NCBI GenBank assembly: GCA_018136815.1
Contig: CM030932.1
Span: forward strand, 750,081 to 814,080
Length of the DNA: 64,000 nucleotides
Reading direction: 5' to 3'
Origin: Isochrysis galbana
Lineage: Eukaryota; Haptophyta; Isochrysidales; Isochrysidaceae
Under the pieces are notes generated by a model. The model was not told the DNA's origin and did no database searches. It saw only the letters and a list, made by a program, of their open reading frames with translations. Below, piece after piece: positions 10,166 to 19,638 of this stretch (within the stretch, counting starts at the first letter, position 1; every line of letters begins with the position of its first letter). The position numbers and the translations under genes are program-made.

Positions 10166-10768
10166 ATGCTGCCAAGCCTCTTGCGTGTGCTTTCTCTGGT
10201 GCTGCCGGCGTGTTGTGCTGCGTTTGCGCCCGGCCGGCGCGAGCTGCTTCAGTGCGCCGCTGCCTTCTCCGTCTCTCCTTGCGCTGCGAGCGCTGCGCTG
10301 CCCACTCCGCCGCCGATGCTTGAAATCGACCCCAGCCTCTTCCAGAGGATTCCCGGCGGCGGCAAATACGCCGACCTGAAGCTTGGGACGGGGCCTGAGG
10401 TGGTGGAGGGCTCGAAGGTATCGCTCCAATGGGTGCTCCGCCGCTCGAACGGCTACTTTGTTGACGGGAGCGTCAACACTGTCCTGAGCAACAAGGGTGA
10501 CAACTTCGACGAGGCGCGAAACTTCATCTTCACTGTGGGCGACGGCAGCGCATTGCCGGGTATCGACGCCGGCGTCCGCGGCATGCGACAGAACGGCGTG
10601 CGCCGCATCCTGCTCCCGCCAAAGCAGGCATACACCCTGCCCATCGAGAAGAGTGGTGGCCCGCTGCCCTCAGAGTTTGGCCCACGCCGGCAGATTGAGC
10701 GGGAGCTACTCCGAGACGATCCGTACAACTACTTCTTCTTCGAAGTGCAACCGGTGCGCGTACGTTGA
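10166..10768 (+). CDS. FKBP-type peptidyl-prolyl isomerase-like protein, predicted thylakoid lumen
   Basis: A 200-residue protein from the ATG at 10166; six bases upstream only GTG is available. The N-terminus is tripartite. It has a hydrophobic signal peptide, then AAFAP, the A|F motif of red-lineage secondary plastid transit peptides, then RRELLQCAAAFS...AASAA, a twin-arginine thylakoid signal with an A-x-A site. Residues about 65-198 form an FKBP fold with VSLQWVLR, YFVDGS, FTVGDGSALPGIDAGVRGMR, VRRILLPPKQAY and FEVQPV. Family members fold or scaffold lumen proteins, often photosystem-associated. The tryptophan that floors the FKBP12 active site is isoleucine here (LPGID), as in several lumenal FKBPs, so isomerase activity may be weak or lost. 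No intron is seen. Confidence 0.88.
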   Translation: MLPSLLRVLSLVLPACCAAFAPGRRELLQCAAAFSVSPCAASAALPTPPPMLEIDPSLFQRIPGGGKYADLKLGTGPEVVEGSKVSLQWVLRRSNGYFVDGSVNTVLSNKGDNFDEARNFIFTVGDGSALPGIDAGVRGMRQNGVRRILLPPKQAYTLPIEKSGGPLPSEFGPRRQIERELLRDDPYNYFFFEVQPVRVR

Positions 10769-11285
10769 ATGACCCGTGGCTCGAGGTTCATCTTCCTGGG
10801 TCGCATATTGAGGATGTGCATGCGGCATGGTTGGGGTGCACAAGGATCCCCGGCTCCGGCCTGCGAGCGAGCAGTTGATGCGGCATACGAATAGGCTGTT
10901 GACGTCAGGACGCACTGCGCTCTCGTCGCTTGGTACAGGCCCCCTCTGCTCACGATTGCTTGATGATCAAGCATGCGTGGTCGCCTGATATGAGCAGCGT
11001 CAAGTGGAAGTGGCATGGGAATGGGCATGGACATTGGGCAAGGAATGGGTCGATGTGAGGTGGGGCCAACAACATGCTCATGTTGGCTGGTTGCTGATTG
11101 AGATGCTCCGAGTCGACAGCGTCCCGATATTTGCTGTGCTCTCTGCTCACCCACAGCTGATGCTTTCTTTTCTTGTAGTACTAGAAGTATGTTCTGCATG
11201 TGGGCCATGTGGAGAGTTGTGTCGGTGTTGCTTGTGTGAACTTCATGATACAATAAACAATAAACATTTTAATGTTTGCTGCCGC
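10769..11285. other. no gene recognised
   Basis: 3' flank of the FKBP gene. Open frames on both strands lack family features. Confidence 0.4.
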
Positions 11286-11400
11286 AACTAAGTGCTTGTA
11301 CTTAGTAAAAAGCATGGGGAGGTGCCTCGCGCCCTCCCTCTTAGGCTCCAATTCCCCTCCGGGAGGGCTTATCGGCCATCCCCATGCCCATGCTCTGGCC
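11286..11400 (+). repeat. Divergent copy of the AACTAAGT...ACTTAG repeat
   Basis: It begins AACTAAGTGCTTGTACTTAG, a near-palindrome matching the start of the repeats at 15671 and 16382, followed by a similarly placed CATGGGGAGGTGCC...CCCTCCCTC block. Confidence 0.45.
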
Positions 11401-11756
11401 CATGGCCCATGGGCCCAAGGCATGCCCCATCAAAACCACCCAAACCCCGCCAGTGGGCGCGGGTCGCGAGCCGCCCCCCCCCGCCCGCGCTAGGCCTGCC
11501 TTGCTCGAGCTTACCCCCCCCCCCCCCCCGCCCATCCCTGGTCGCCAGGCAAAGCCGGCATACAGGGGCCTTTACCATTAAGCAGGACGAGAGTAGTACG
11601 AGCCGTGCCTAGGGTAGGAGAGGAGAAGAGGTCGAAAATGAAACCCGATTCCGATTGCACCCAGAAGCGTGTAAAAGGGCGCGCGGGAGATTACAAATTC
11701 ACCCCGTTTAGTGTTTAGCGAGGAGGGCACAAGAGCTTGGGCAGGAGAAAGGTTGG

Positions 11757-11890
11757 TTGACTTCCCTTCTCTTCGAGAAGAGGAGGCGAGGGTGCTCCAC
11801 AACCCAAGGCCCTAGGCGTCCACACGGAGCTTTTGAGACCACGAGAGCGGGGGAAATAAAAGATTTATAACCGTACGTGCCGAAAGACGA
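11757..11890 (+). repeat. Dispersed repeat, copy 1 (partner at 57565)
   Basis: Shares CTTCCCTTCTCTTCGAGA, GCTCCACAACCCAAG and a TATAAC(C)G block in the same order with about 57565-57690. A downstream phrase GCG(G/A)ATGCGAC is also shared. Confidence 0.6.
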
Positions 11891-11927
11891 GAACTATAAC
11901 CGTTAGTTTAAAGCTTCGCGGATGCGA

Positions 11928-12069
11928 CCCTCCGGCACCGCTCGACTCGACACACTTTTCGGGGAGGACAGGGCCCCTAAAGCCTAAAGCGCCGCGCTAG
12001 CTGCCGGTGCCGCTCGCGACGGAGTGGCCCAGGTTCCTCCGGCCTCCGGCACCGCTCGACTCGACACAC
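11928..12069 (+). repeat. 27-bp direct repeat, two copies about 115 bp apart
   Basis: CCTCCGGCACCGCTCGACTC followed by GACACAC occurs at about 11928 and again at about 12043. A related GCTGCCGGTGCCGCTCGCGAC phrase lies between them. Confidence 0.6.
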
Positions 12070-12516
12070 CTTTGGTGGAACGCGGACTCAGTGTAGAGCG
12101 CCACCAAGTTTTATTTTGAAACGCGTAGCGCGCTAAAAGCTCAAAGAATCCAGGACATGGCGCCTCTCATTTCCTTGCATTTGCAAGTGCTCACGCCAAG
12201 CGCAGCTTTACTAGCTTGAGTAGCACGGCTACCCTTACGTTCATGCTAATGGAGATTCTATGGACATTCAACCTCCTTCCCCTCTCTCCCCAGGTGGAAG
12301 TTGGCAGTAGAAGCACGTTGCTGCACCGACTGAACGCAAACCTGCCTTTTTGCTTTCGTATCTCTCCACTACCTAGAATCGCCGGCCGCGCACCTCGTCA
12401 TGACTCTGCGATCGTGTCCACTTGGAGGCTACTTGGAGGCTAGCACCTTGGACCGAGACTTGAACTGCCCCCCAAGCCTAATCCAAGTGGGGGAGTTCGA
12501 GAAGAAAGGCGTGCGC
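12070..12516. other. no gene recognised (3' flank of the next gene)
   Basis: No supported coding region on either strand; probably the 3' flank of the minus-strand gene that ends at 12517. Confidence 0.4.
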
Positions 12517-14643
12517 CTACCCCTCTTGCCGGGCGCAAGTGGTGGTGGACGAGGCACTTGGCGTGTCGAGAACACCAGCTCCGCCGGGCGATCCCCTCAC
12601 ATGGCTTCCGGCGCCTGGACAACTGCTCCACCCACTAACGGAGATGTCGGCCCAGCTCCCACCCATGCCAGCCCCGCCTTGGTTGCCGGCCTCCTCCGTG
12701 ACAATCGTACGGGCGATCCCCGTGGCGCTGGCGACGGCGCCGCCGTCTACCCAGGCCATCCTGCGCTCGTTCTCAAGCGGACGGACCAGAGCCGCGTCAT
12801 ACCTAGCCAGATTGTTCCTGTAGAGGAGAGAGTCGTAGACGGGAGCCAGCTTAACACGGAAGCGTAGCCACAAAAGAGAGCGGTAGACAAAGCACACCAT
12901 AGCTGCGATGAAGGCGAGCACGGCGATCGCCACCCCAAAAGAGATCCACAACGGTACTGAGTAGGAGCCAGGGGCGTACGGCTGCGAGCAGAAGTATGGG
13001 TCCCAGCCACTTGGATTGCCGACGTAGTTCGCCTCACAAAAGCACTGTGCCCGGCCGTCGTCCCCAATTACGCATCGGCCGTGAATCGGATGGCATTTGG
13101 CCTTGGTGCATGCATCCGACTCGGCGACCCCGATGAGGAGGGAGCCGCCACCCACAACAACGAGGCCGTCGGCGGCGAGGGCTAGTGCCGCGGAGGCTTC
13201 CGAGTCGTTGTGCGCGGGAAGCAGGCTCGAGGGCAGGAGGAGCGGTGCAAATACCTGCTCCGGGGCGGACTCGGAGGGCACTAGTGGGCCGCGTCCGACG
13301 TTGCTCATGTCGAGCGCGGGGAAGCGCAATGAGCACAGCACTGCGCCGTTGGAAGCGGGCTCTGGCGATGGGGCGGAGGCCAGAGGCGCAGCGCGCGTCC
13401 CGAACATTGAGAGGGCGTCCTGCTGCCTGCCGTGTGCGGAGCCCGCCGTCCCAGGCGCAATGTCTCCTACGCTATCGGCAACAGGTATAGGCGCACTCTG
13501 AGTCGTCTTGTTGGCACGCATCAGAATGAGCACCGTCCCCGATGCGTCGACAACAGGGTGCTGTCGCACGAGCTCGGCAGATGGAGGGCCGAGCGTTGCG
13601 ACAGGGCCTTCGGGGGTACCAACGGGCACGAGCGAGCCCTCGACGATGGCAAACTGAACGAGGGTGGCGCCAGTTGGGGCTGCAGCGCACACGAGAGCGA
13701 CGAGGGCCTGCGCAGCGTTGAAGACGGGATCGAGGCAGCCGCCTCCGCCACCGACGAGGTCCCCGACGGGAAACGATGAGGTGAGCACACCAGCCGTCGT
13801 CTCGATCAGGTGGAGCGTCCGATTTGCCATGGTGTGAGCGTCAGTGACGGTCAGGACGACCAAGAAGCCTCCGCTGTCGGGGGATCCGTCAGTGCGGCTG
13901 CGGCTGGGAATGTAGAGAAGGCGCTCGCCGGAAGTTGTGGGTCCAGCAGTCGGGTGGGGTTCCAGGGTTGTGGACGCAAAATGATTCAACTGCCCCGGGA
14001 GCGGCCGCTCCCAAAGAGACTGCCCCAGCCTGTCGACGCGCTGAAGGAGCAGGTGGGTCGCGTTGGAGGCGAGGGTCGCTGCGCCCTCCTCGCCGAGCGG
14101 GAGGAGCGCATGTGGCACGCAGCTGGCGCTGCTGCAAAGCGGTGTGCGCCAAGCAACGCTCCCGCTGGTGCGATCGAGGCTCCAGAGCGATGCCACACTC
14201 GTCGGGCCGCCGACGCGGCCGGCCTCGACTGGCTCGCGTACTGCAATCAAGTAGAGAGCTTCGCCGGCTGCAGTGAGCGTGAGAACGCACTCTTGCTGAG
14301 GCGCCCACGACCAAAGGCGGGATCCCGTGCTGCGAGCGAGCGCATGGATACGAGCGGAGGGTCCACCCTCGTCCTCCCCCAACACCCCAAGCGCGTACAC
14401 AGCCTCCCCAGTGAGAACACTGGCCGGCAGAGGAAGGAATCTTCCTCCTCGACAGCGGCCTGCTCGGTGGAAATCCAGCTTCCACACCGTCTGCACAGCC
14501 CCGCGGCGGGCGGAGAGGAGCCGGAGCTCAGTCAGGGCATAGGATACGAGCAGAGCCTCCCTTGCTCCAGCCGGAGAGAGGGAGAGGATGGGAGAAGGGA
14601 GAGAGAGGTTGGAGGCGGAGAGCGGGCGGCGGCCGAGAGACAT
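12517..14643 (-). CDS. Type I membrane protein: PQQ/WD-like beta-propeller, EGF-like domain, one TM, cytoplasmic tail
   Basis: 708 residues from the ATG at 14643; further upstream the frame is only simple repeat. Residues about 30-500 show spaced blades of the type ARIHALARSTGSRLWSW and SLWSLDRTSGSVAWRTPL, as in PQQ/quinoprotein-like propellers. Residues about 507-555 form a six-cysteine EGF-like module (ACTKAKCHPIHGRC...CFCEANYVG). Residues about 562-588 (LWISFGVAIAVLAFIAAMVC) are a membrane helix, followed by a basic 120-residue tail with no kinase domain. N-glycosylation sequons NAT, NRT, NKT and NDS lie in the propeller. This suggests a surface or ER sensor/adhesion protein. A clear signal peptide is missing, so a first exon may lie upstream; a pyrimidine-rich acceptor-like AAG near the first blade would allow it. 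Confidence 0.75.
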   Translation of the reverse strand: MSLGRRPLSASNLSLPSPILSLSPAGAREALLVSYALTELRLLSARRGAVQTVWKLDFHRAGRCRGGRFLPLPASVLTGEAVYALGVLGEDEGGPSARIHALARSTGSRLWSWAPQQECVLTLTAAGEALYLIAVREPVEAGRVGGPTSVASLWSLDRTSGSVAWRTPLCSSASCVPHALLPLGEEGAATLASNATHLLLQRVDRLGQSLWERPLPGQLNHFASTTLEPHPTAGPTTSGERLLYIPSRSRTDGSPDSGGFLVVLTVTDAHTMANRTLHLIETTAGVLTSSFPVGDLVGGGGGCLDPVFNAAQALVALVCAAAPTGATLVQFAIVEGSLVPVGTPEGPVATLGPPSAELVRQHPVVDASGTVLILMRANKTTQSAPIPVADSVGDIAPGTAGSAHGRQQDALSMFGTRAAPLASAPSPEPASNGAVLCSLRFPALDMSNVGRGPLVPSESAPEQVFAPLLLPSSLLPAHNDSEASAALALAADGLVVVGGGSLLIGVAESDACTKAKCHPIHGRCVIGDDGRAQCFCEANYVGNPSGWDPYFCSQPYAPGSYSVPLWISFGVAIAVLAFIAAMVCFVYRSLLWLRFRVKLAPVYDSLLYRNNLARYDAALVRPLENERRMAWVDGGAVASATGIARTIVTEEAGNQGGAGMGGSWADISVSGWSSCPGAGSHVRGSPGGAGVLDTPSASSTTTCARQEG

Positions 14644-14647
14644 CTTC

Positions 14648-14654
<7 letters not shown>

Positions 14655-14737
<83 letters not shown>

Positions 14738-14752
14738 CCCCCCCCCCCCCCC
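14655..14752 (+). repeat. (CT)n microsatellite followed by poly-C
   Basis: About 80 bp of CT dinucleotides, then about 20 C. It lies immediately upstream of the start codon of the minus-strand gene and reads GA on that strand. Confidence 0.95.
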
Positions 14753-15120
14753 TCTATTCTTTCTCTCTCCACCCCTCCGTCTCTCTCTCCTTCCCTCCAT
14801 CCCTCTCTCTCCTTTCTCTCTCTCCCTTCGTCTCCCCCTGCTTCTTCTCTCTTTTCTATCGCCAACTGGTGTCTGTCTGAGTGGGTGGTGTGAGGAGAGA
14901 AAGAGCCATGAGAGGGAAAAGAGGAGGTAAAAATAAAAGGGGGGAGAGAGAGGGAGAGAGGGAGAGAGAGAGAGGGAGGGAGGGAGGGAGAGAGAGGGGG
15001 GGGGGAAGAGAAAAGGAAGGGAGAGAGAGGGAGAGGAAAAGGGAGAGAGCGGGGGCGAGGAAGTGAGAGAGAAGAGGGAGAAAGGGAGAGAAGAAGAAGG
15101 AAGGAAGGAAGGAGACTCTC
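14753..15120. repeat. Purine/pyrimidine-asymmetric tracts
   Basis: Pyrimidine-rich plus strand to about 14860, then GA/GGGA-rich purine plus strand at 14941-15110. The long open frames here are products of simple sequence and not genes. Confidence 0.8.
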
Positions 15121-15223
15121 TGCCGGTGGGCGTCTTCATCAGTCATCAGCTCGCACGCGTGGCCTTTTCTTGTAGAGTGAGGATTAGTATTAGGGCCTTT
15201 CTAAAGGTCTAAAGGACTCTCGC

Positions 15224-15428
15224 CCTAGATGGGAAATACGTAATACGTATACCGTATTTGGCTAGAGGCCAAATACATATGGATTTAGCTGTATTTGAAG
15301 CGCGTCCTGGGTTGTAGGCCTCGAATGTATTTGAATTGTATTTGGCCGGAGGCCAAATACACATGTATTTGGCTGTATTTGTATTTGTATTTGCAGGCCC
15401 CAACATCGTATTTCCCATCCATGACTCT
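15224..15428. mobile_element. Palindrome-rich small element, about 200 bp, with 11-bp flank duplication
   Basis: Inner inverted ends GATGGGAAATACG (15228-15240) and CGTATTTCCCATC (15407-15419). Two nested palindromes of the form GTATTTGGC...GCCAAATAC lie at 15254-15276 and 15338-15360. The 11-mer AGGACTCTCGC sits at 15213-15223 and again at 15429-15439, like a target-site duplication. Related sequences at 18190-18312 and 35622-35730 also begin CCTAGATGGGA, which supports 15224 as the left end. No coding capacity. Confidence 0.7.
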
Positions 15429-15439
15429 AGGACTCTCGC

Positions 15440-15670
15440 TCGCAATCCCGCTATGATCTATGATTTGCCATTCTCTCATTCTCTCAACTCCCTTTACTTC
15501 TGAAATTCTATATTGCGGAAACAGCGAACTTGGTTTTTCATTTTTGAAGCTGCAACGTGCCAAGTTGTTCCGTCATACCGTCATATGACACTTGCCATGG
15601 AACTGAGTATGATGTCATACATCTGATATCATATGATACTTGCTTCAAACATCTACACTTATAAACCCGC
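15440..15670. other. no gene recognised
   Basis: Relatively AT-rich spacer containing the phrase GTCATA(C/T)...ATATGA several times. The phrase CTACACTTATAAACCCGC just before the next repeat recurs near 17323. Confidence 0.4.
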
Positions 15671-16250
15671 AACTAAGTTTATACTTGGTTGACCCATGGG
15701 GGGGCACGAGCCCCCCCCTCTCTCCACTCCTCCCCTGCCATGGGGGAGGAACCACCCATCCTCCTGGCATGCCTGATGGCTTGCCAGGAGGCCACTGCCC
15801 CACTGACCCACTCTCTTCCCCACAGGCCCGCCCCATTCGCCCATCCTGGCCCCTCGTGACCAGCCCATTGCTCCAACTCCCCCTCCCCCCCTGGTCGACA
15901 GGCAGACAGGTGCAGACTGGGGGCCCCAGAGGCTCGGGAGCGCCAGCGAGGGAGAGGCAGGGGAGGCCAGGGCCCAGCCCCAGCCTCCTCTGCCCCCTGA
16001 GCTGGCCTCCAGGAGCCTCCAGGGGCCGCCAGAGGGCAGCTGGAGGCCTGCCGCAGGCGCGCCATCGCGCGTGCCGCAGGAGAGGGGAGAGAGAGCGCGG
16101 AAAAGGGGGTGGGCGCGAGCGAGAGCTCCGCCCACCGGAAAATCGGTAAGTCTCGCGCCTGTTTACAGGATAAGACGAGACAGAGTGGGCCGCCCACTCG
16201 GAGACACAGGAGGAAGGGGGGGAGAGATCACCGGGGGGTGGCGCGGGCCA
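15671..16250 (+). repeat. GC-rich dispersed repeat R1, copy a, with splice-like sites
   Basis: Starts with the near-palindrome AACTAAGTTTATACTTGGTT, then a GGGGGGG/CCCCCCC hairpin around CACGAG. It aligns with the copy at 16382 for about 480 bp. Both copies keep a CCCCACAG|GCCCG acceptor-like site (15825/15826 here) and a GTAAG donor-like site (15 kb copy: 16145/16146), enclosing a proline-, glutamine- and arginine-coding stretch. It may derive from an exon of an element or gene. Confidence 0.7.
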
Positions 16251-16381
16251 CCGGACCATATCTAAGCCCTCCACCCCAATCCCCCTAGTAGTGTACGGGG
16301 GGAGCCGCCTGATGGCGGGGGGAGAAGGGCCGGGGAATGGGGGTGTAGAGAGTATGCTACGTGCTACTTGTAGTGGGTAGG

Positions 16382-16960
16382 AACTAAGTTTATACTTAGT
16401 TCGCCCATGGGGGGGCACGAGCCCCCCTCTCTCTCCACTCCTCCCCTGCCATGGGGGAGGATCCGCCCACTCTCCTGGCACGCCTGATGGCTTGCCAGGA
16501 GCACACAGCCCTGCTGACCCATTCCTCTCCCCACAGGCCCGCCTGACTCGCCCGCCCTGGCCCGTCGTGGCCTGCCCATTCCTCTGACCAGCCCCTCCTC
16601 CCCCTGGGCCCCCCTGTTCAGGACCCCCCAGCCAGCTCCAGTCGACCCGCAGGGGCTCGGAGCGACAGCGAGGGAGAGGCAGGAGGGGCCAGGGCCATGC
16701 CCCAGCCTCACCTGCCCCCTGAGCTGTGCTCCCAGGCCCTGCAGGCCATCTGGGGACCTGAGCGAGGGGCCGCAGGCGCGCGCCATGGGCCCCCGCCGCA
16801 GGGAAGAGAGGAGGAAAAGGGAAGAGGGAGGGGAGGGGGGAGCGGCAGCTCTCCCCTCCGGCAGAAACGTGTCTTCTCGCCCCGTTTGGGTAAGAGAAGA
16901 CGGGGGCGCCAGAGCCAGGAGGGAAGGGCCGCGGCTCGCCGTGGCCACTCGCACTAGCGA
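16382..16960 (+). repeat. GC-rich dispersed repeat R1, copy b
   Basis: Direct copy of the 15671 unit, about 710 bp downstream. Starts AACTAAGTTTATACTTAGTT, with 8-bp perfect arms. The acceptor-like CCACAG|GCCCG is at 16536/16537 and the GTAAG at 16890. Small indels relative to copy a change the frame, so neither copy is an intact gene. Confidence 0.75.
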
Positions 16961-18189
16961 GGGAGATTAGCGCTTCTGGGCCCCTATCTCACGAGTGCCC
17001 CCCCCCCCTGCGTTGCTTTTACCCGAAAGGGGTTTTCCCCCAGCGTGGACTCGAGGAGAGGACGCGCTGGGGTGCGCGGGGTCGGTGCGTGCACTGGGGG
17101 GAGGACAAATATCGAGGGGAGGGGGCGGTGCCCCCTCCCCCCGGTAGCACCCGGACACCTGGCTCGTCAGGCATGGCGGGATTCCGGGACGGAAAAGTTG
17201 TGTCCAATTAGCTAGTGGGGTTGGCTAGGATATAACATTAATTATTTTATTTTATTATTTACTTGTAGTGGGTAGTGGTTCCATTCGCCGCGAGTGCGGT
17301 AAGAATATTAAAAGGTTTTTTTTCTACACTTATAAACCCGCCATTATGATAAAAATCTTCTTACTCAGTACCAGTACTTAGAATCGGATGCTGCATGCTG
17401 CTGCTCGATGACTAACCATTTCAAGCTCCCACAGCGGCATCCCCGGAGCGTCTCCACATGGCGCCGCCCCCACTCCACGGTCCACGGCGGTGTGACACTC
17501 GTCATCGCCGTCGTCGCCGCCGCCATCGTTGCTGCACATCAGGTTGGCGGCCATGGGGGGGGGAGGGGCTCGGAGCTGGGAGCGCCGGTATTTCCCGCGC
17601 CCGAACTTTTACTATTACTAGTAAAACTAGTTGAATTGTAGCCTCTAGTCTTGTCATATGACACTCAGTATCAGGTCTAGAGCAACTAATACTGAGATAT
17701 CATATATGATATCATATATGACAGAACAACTTGGGCAACGTGGCGATTTGCGATATGATATCCGATATGCGATATGCGATATGAGGCGGCGGCGGCGGTG
17801 GGCATGGGAGGTGGGAGGCAGTAGGAGGAGGAGGCGCGCCCGCAGCCTGCACGCATCCACGCATGGCTGTGGCTGGTGGCTGGCTGAGGCGCACTGCACC
17901 GGGGAAGCGCCGATTAGCGGCCCGACGCTCGCCCGCGCTCGCGTCGGACGTGGGCCCTCCGCGATAGTCGTGATAGTGATTTCTAGCTTGTTTACTGTTT
18001 ACGCGTTTACGTTTACGCGTATTCTTTTTACGCATCGTTGTGGCTGCGGGGGCTACCGCTACCGTCTTCCGTCTTCCGTGGGGGGTCCGGGGCCCAACGG
18101 GCACCGGAAAATATGATAATATGTGCTAGTTACGACACATATATCTATCCGGTATCCGGTATCCGGTGATCCGGTGAGGGCCAGCATCC
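16961..18189. other. no gene recognised; GATATC/GATATG-rich patch
   Basis: No supported gene. Around 17690-17785 the sequence is dense in GATATC, ATATGATATC and CGATATG words, then becomes a GGCGGC run. Near 18145 TATCCGG is tandemly repeated. Confidence 0.4.
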
Positions 18190-18312
18190 TAGATGGGAGC
18201 AGATACGTATTTACCGTATTTGGACGAAGGCCAAATAAACTGCCTCAATATGACCTATGACCCTCCATATCCATACATATTTCATATTGTGTATTTGGAC
18301 GGCGGTGGCGCA
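18190..18312 (+). repeat. Divergent copy of the palindrome-rich small element
   Basis: Begins CCTAGATGGGAGCAGATACG and contains CCGTATTTGGACGAAGGCCAAATA and a later GTATTTGGACG, like 15224-15428. The right end is not clear. Confidence 0.55.
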
Positions 18313-18828
18313 GGCGCGCGCCGGAAGTCCCCACGCCATGATCCTCTTTTGGTCTCGTAGCTCGTAGACGGGGGGGGCCTAAGTAAGTAAGGCCTAATGG
18401 GAGGGTGAGGAGCAGATCATCAGAGAGAATCTGTGGGGAAGGAGAGATGACTGGGTACTCCCCCGCCCCATTATAACTTTATCACATTTCGGCATACATC
18501 TATCATCTACGAGTATGCTACTACTATAATATAATAGTCCTGCGCCTCGTCGGCCCAGATCTACCTCCTCCTGGGCTTCCTGCTCGCCGCCGCTTGGCGG
18601 ACGCGCGGACGGGCCCGACGGCTGCCCTGAAGGCGTGCCTTCCTGGCTCTCGTCGCTGCTCACGCGCTCCGGAGTCCGCCCAGCAGGCCCATCGGCCTCA
18701 GAGAACCAGCGCCCCCGCCCCCTCCCCCCCCCCCCCCCCCCTTCCCTCACCGGCCAAAAGACCGTGCCCACCCAGGAAGAGTGCCCCCCCCCATCCGCGG
18801 ACCACCTTAAGTGACACTTTAGCCGACC
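18313..18828. other. no separate gene; 5' flank of next gene
   Basis: Contains a poly-C run at about 18724-18741. No TATA-like or other promoter element is convincing. Confidence 0.35.
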
Positions 18829-19638
18829 ATGTCGGCCTTCCTCCTCCTACTCTCTCTCTCTCTCCTCCTCCCTTCCGCGGCTTCTCCCGCAGCGCCTGCG
18901 CTGCTCCCCGCCATCCAGCAGCTCCGTGGCGGTGCGGGCTCTCGCATGGTGCTCGGCTCGTACGCAGCCGAGGTTGCTGGGCTCTTCAATAACATGAAGA
19001 CCCCCGCTTCGATTCTCGCGGGCGCCCTCGTCCCTCTGGGATTCCTTGCTCCCCTGCCTTCGCCACGGGCAGATGGCGAGCCATCACATGCAACGCTGAT
19101 CCGCAAGCTACATCTCGTCATTGCGACCGCTTCGCTCTCCTCTGAACTTCTCTCAGTCATGTGGGCGACCGTTGCAGTGAACAAGCTGACTGAGACGGCT
19201 GTTCAGCCAGCTGTCTCGACTTGGGCGCTGATCCAGCGCGACTTTGAGCTACCCTGGTTGGCGGTGAACGCGCATTTTGTCCTGGGCATGCTCGGCTTCA
19301 TGGCCATGGTCGGCTCACGCGCCTACCTCACCGCGATCGGCACGCCGTACGGATTGGAAGCAGCAGGATGCGCTACCGCTTCGCTCCTCCTCATGCTCAG
19401 CGTGGTGAATCGTGGCGTCGAATCCGGCGGGGGCGAGGGGCTACGATATGGGAGCAACATCCTTGCGCTCATTGTACGATACGTATCGCTCCTCCTCCAT
19501 CAAGCCATCTTCAAATTTGGCTTTCTTGAGATCTCCGCCATGGTCCTTGGAGGCGGTTCACTCGGCATGGCCATTGCATCTGGGGTCAAGGAGTACAGGG
19601 TATCGCTCAAGCAGACGGCGCCAACTCTGAAGAAGTGA
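18829..19638 (+). CDS. Conserved-type integral membrane protein, probably plastid-targeted; function unknown
   Basis: 269 residues from the ATG at 18829. The N-terminus (FLLLLSLSLLLPSAASPAA) is a signal peptide followed by an alanine/proline-rich transit-like segment. Residues about 50-70 (LFNNMKTPASILAGALVPLG) and four to five later hydrophobic helices suggest a multipass protein. The segment ELPWLAVNAHFVLGMLGFMA lies between two helices. The C-terminus is basic (KEYRVSLKQTAPTLKK). From memory, proteins with this NMK-PASI-AGALVPLG arrangement occur in diatoms and haptophytes without assigned function; this was not searched. No intron is needed. Confidence 0.75.
   Translation: MSAFLLLLSLSLLLPSAASPAAPALLPAIQQLRGGAGSRMVLGSYAAEVAGLFNNMKTPASILAGALVPLGFLAPLPSPRADGEPSHATLIRKLHLVIATASLSSELLSVMWATVAVNKLTETAVQPAVSTWALIQRDFELPWLAVNAHFVLGMLGFMAMVGSRAYLTAIGTPYGLEAAGCATASLLLMLSVVNRGVESGGGEGLRYGSNILALIVRYVSLLLHQAIFKFGFLEISAMVLGGGSLGMAIASGVKEYRVSLKQTAPTLKK

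Noticed and set aside
13810-14880. 356-residue plus-strand frame opposite the propeller gene
   Set aside because: Antisense shadow of a GC-rich gene plus (CT)n; no domain features, while the minus strand has propeller, EGF and TM.
15645-16954. Minus-strand frames of 150-280 residues over the R1 repeats
   Set aside because: The frame is not conserved between the two copies because of indels, and no family features are present.
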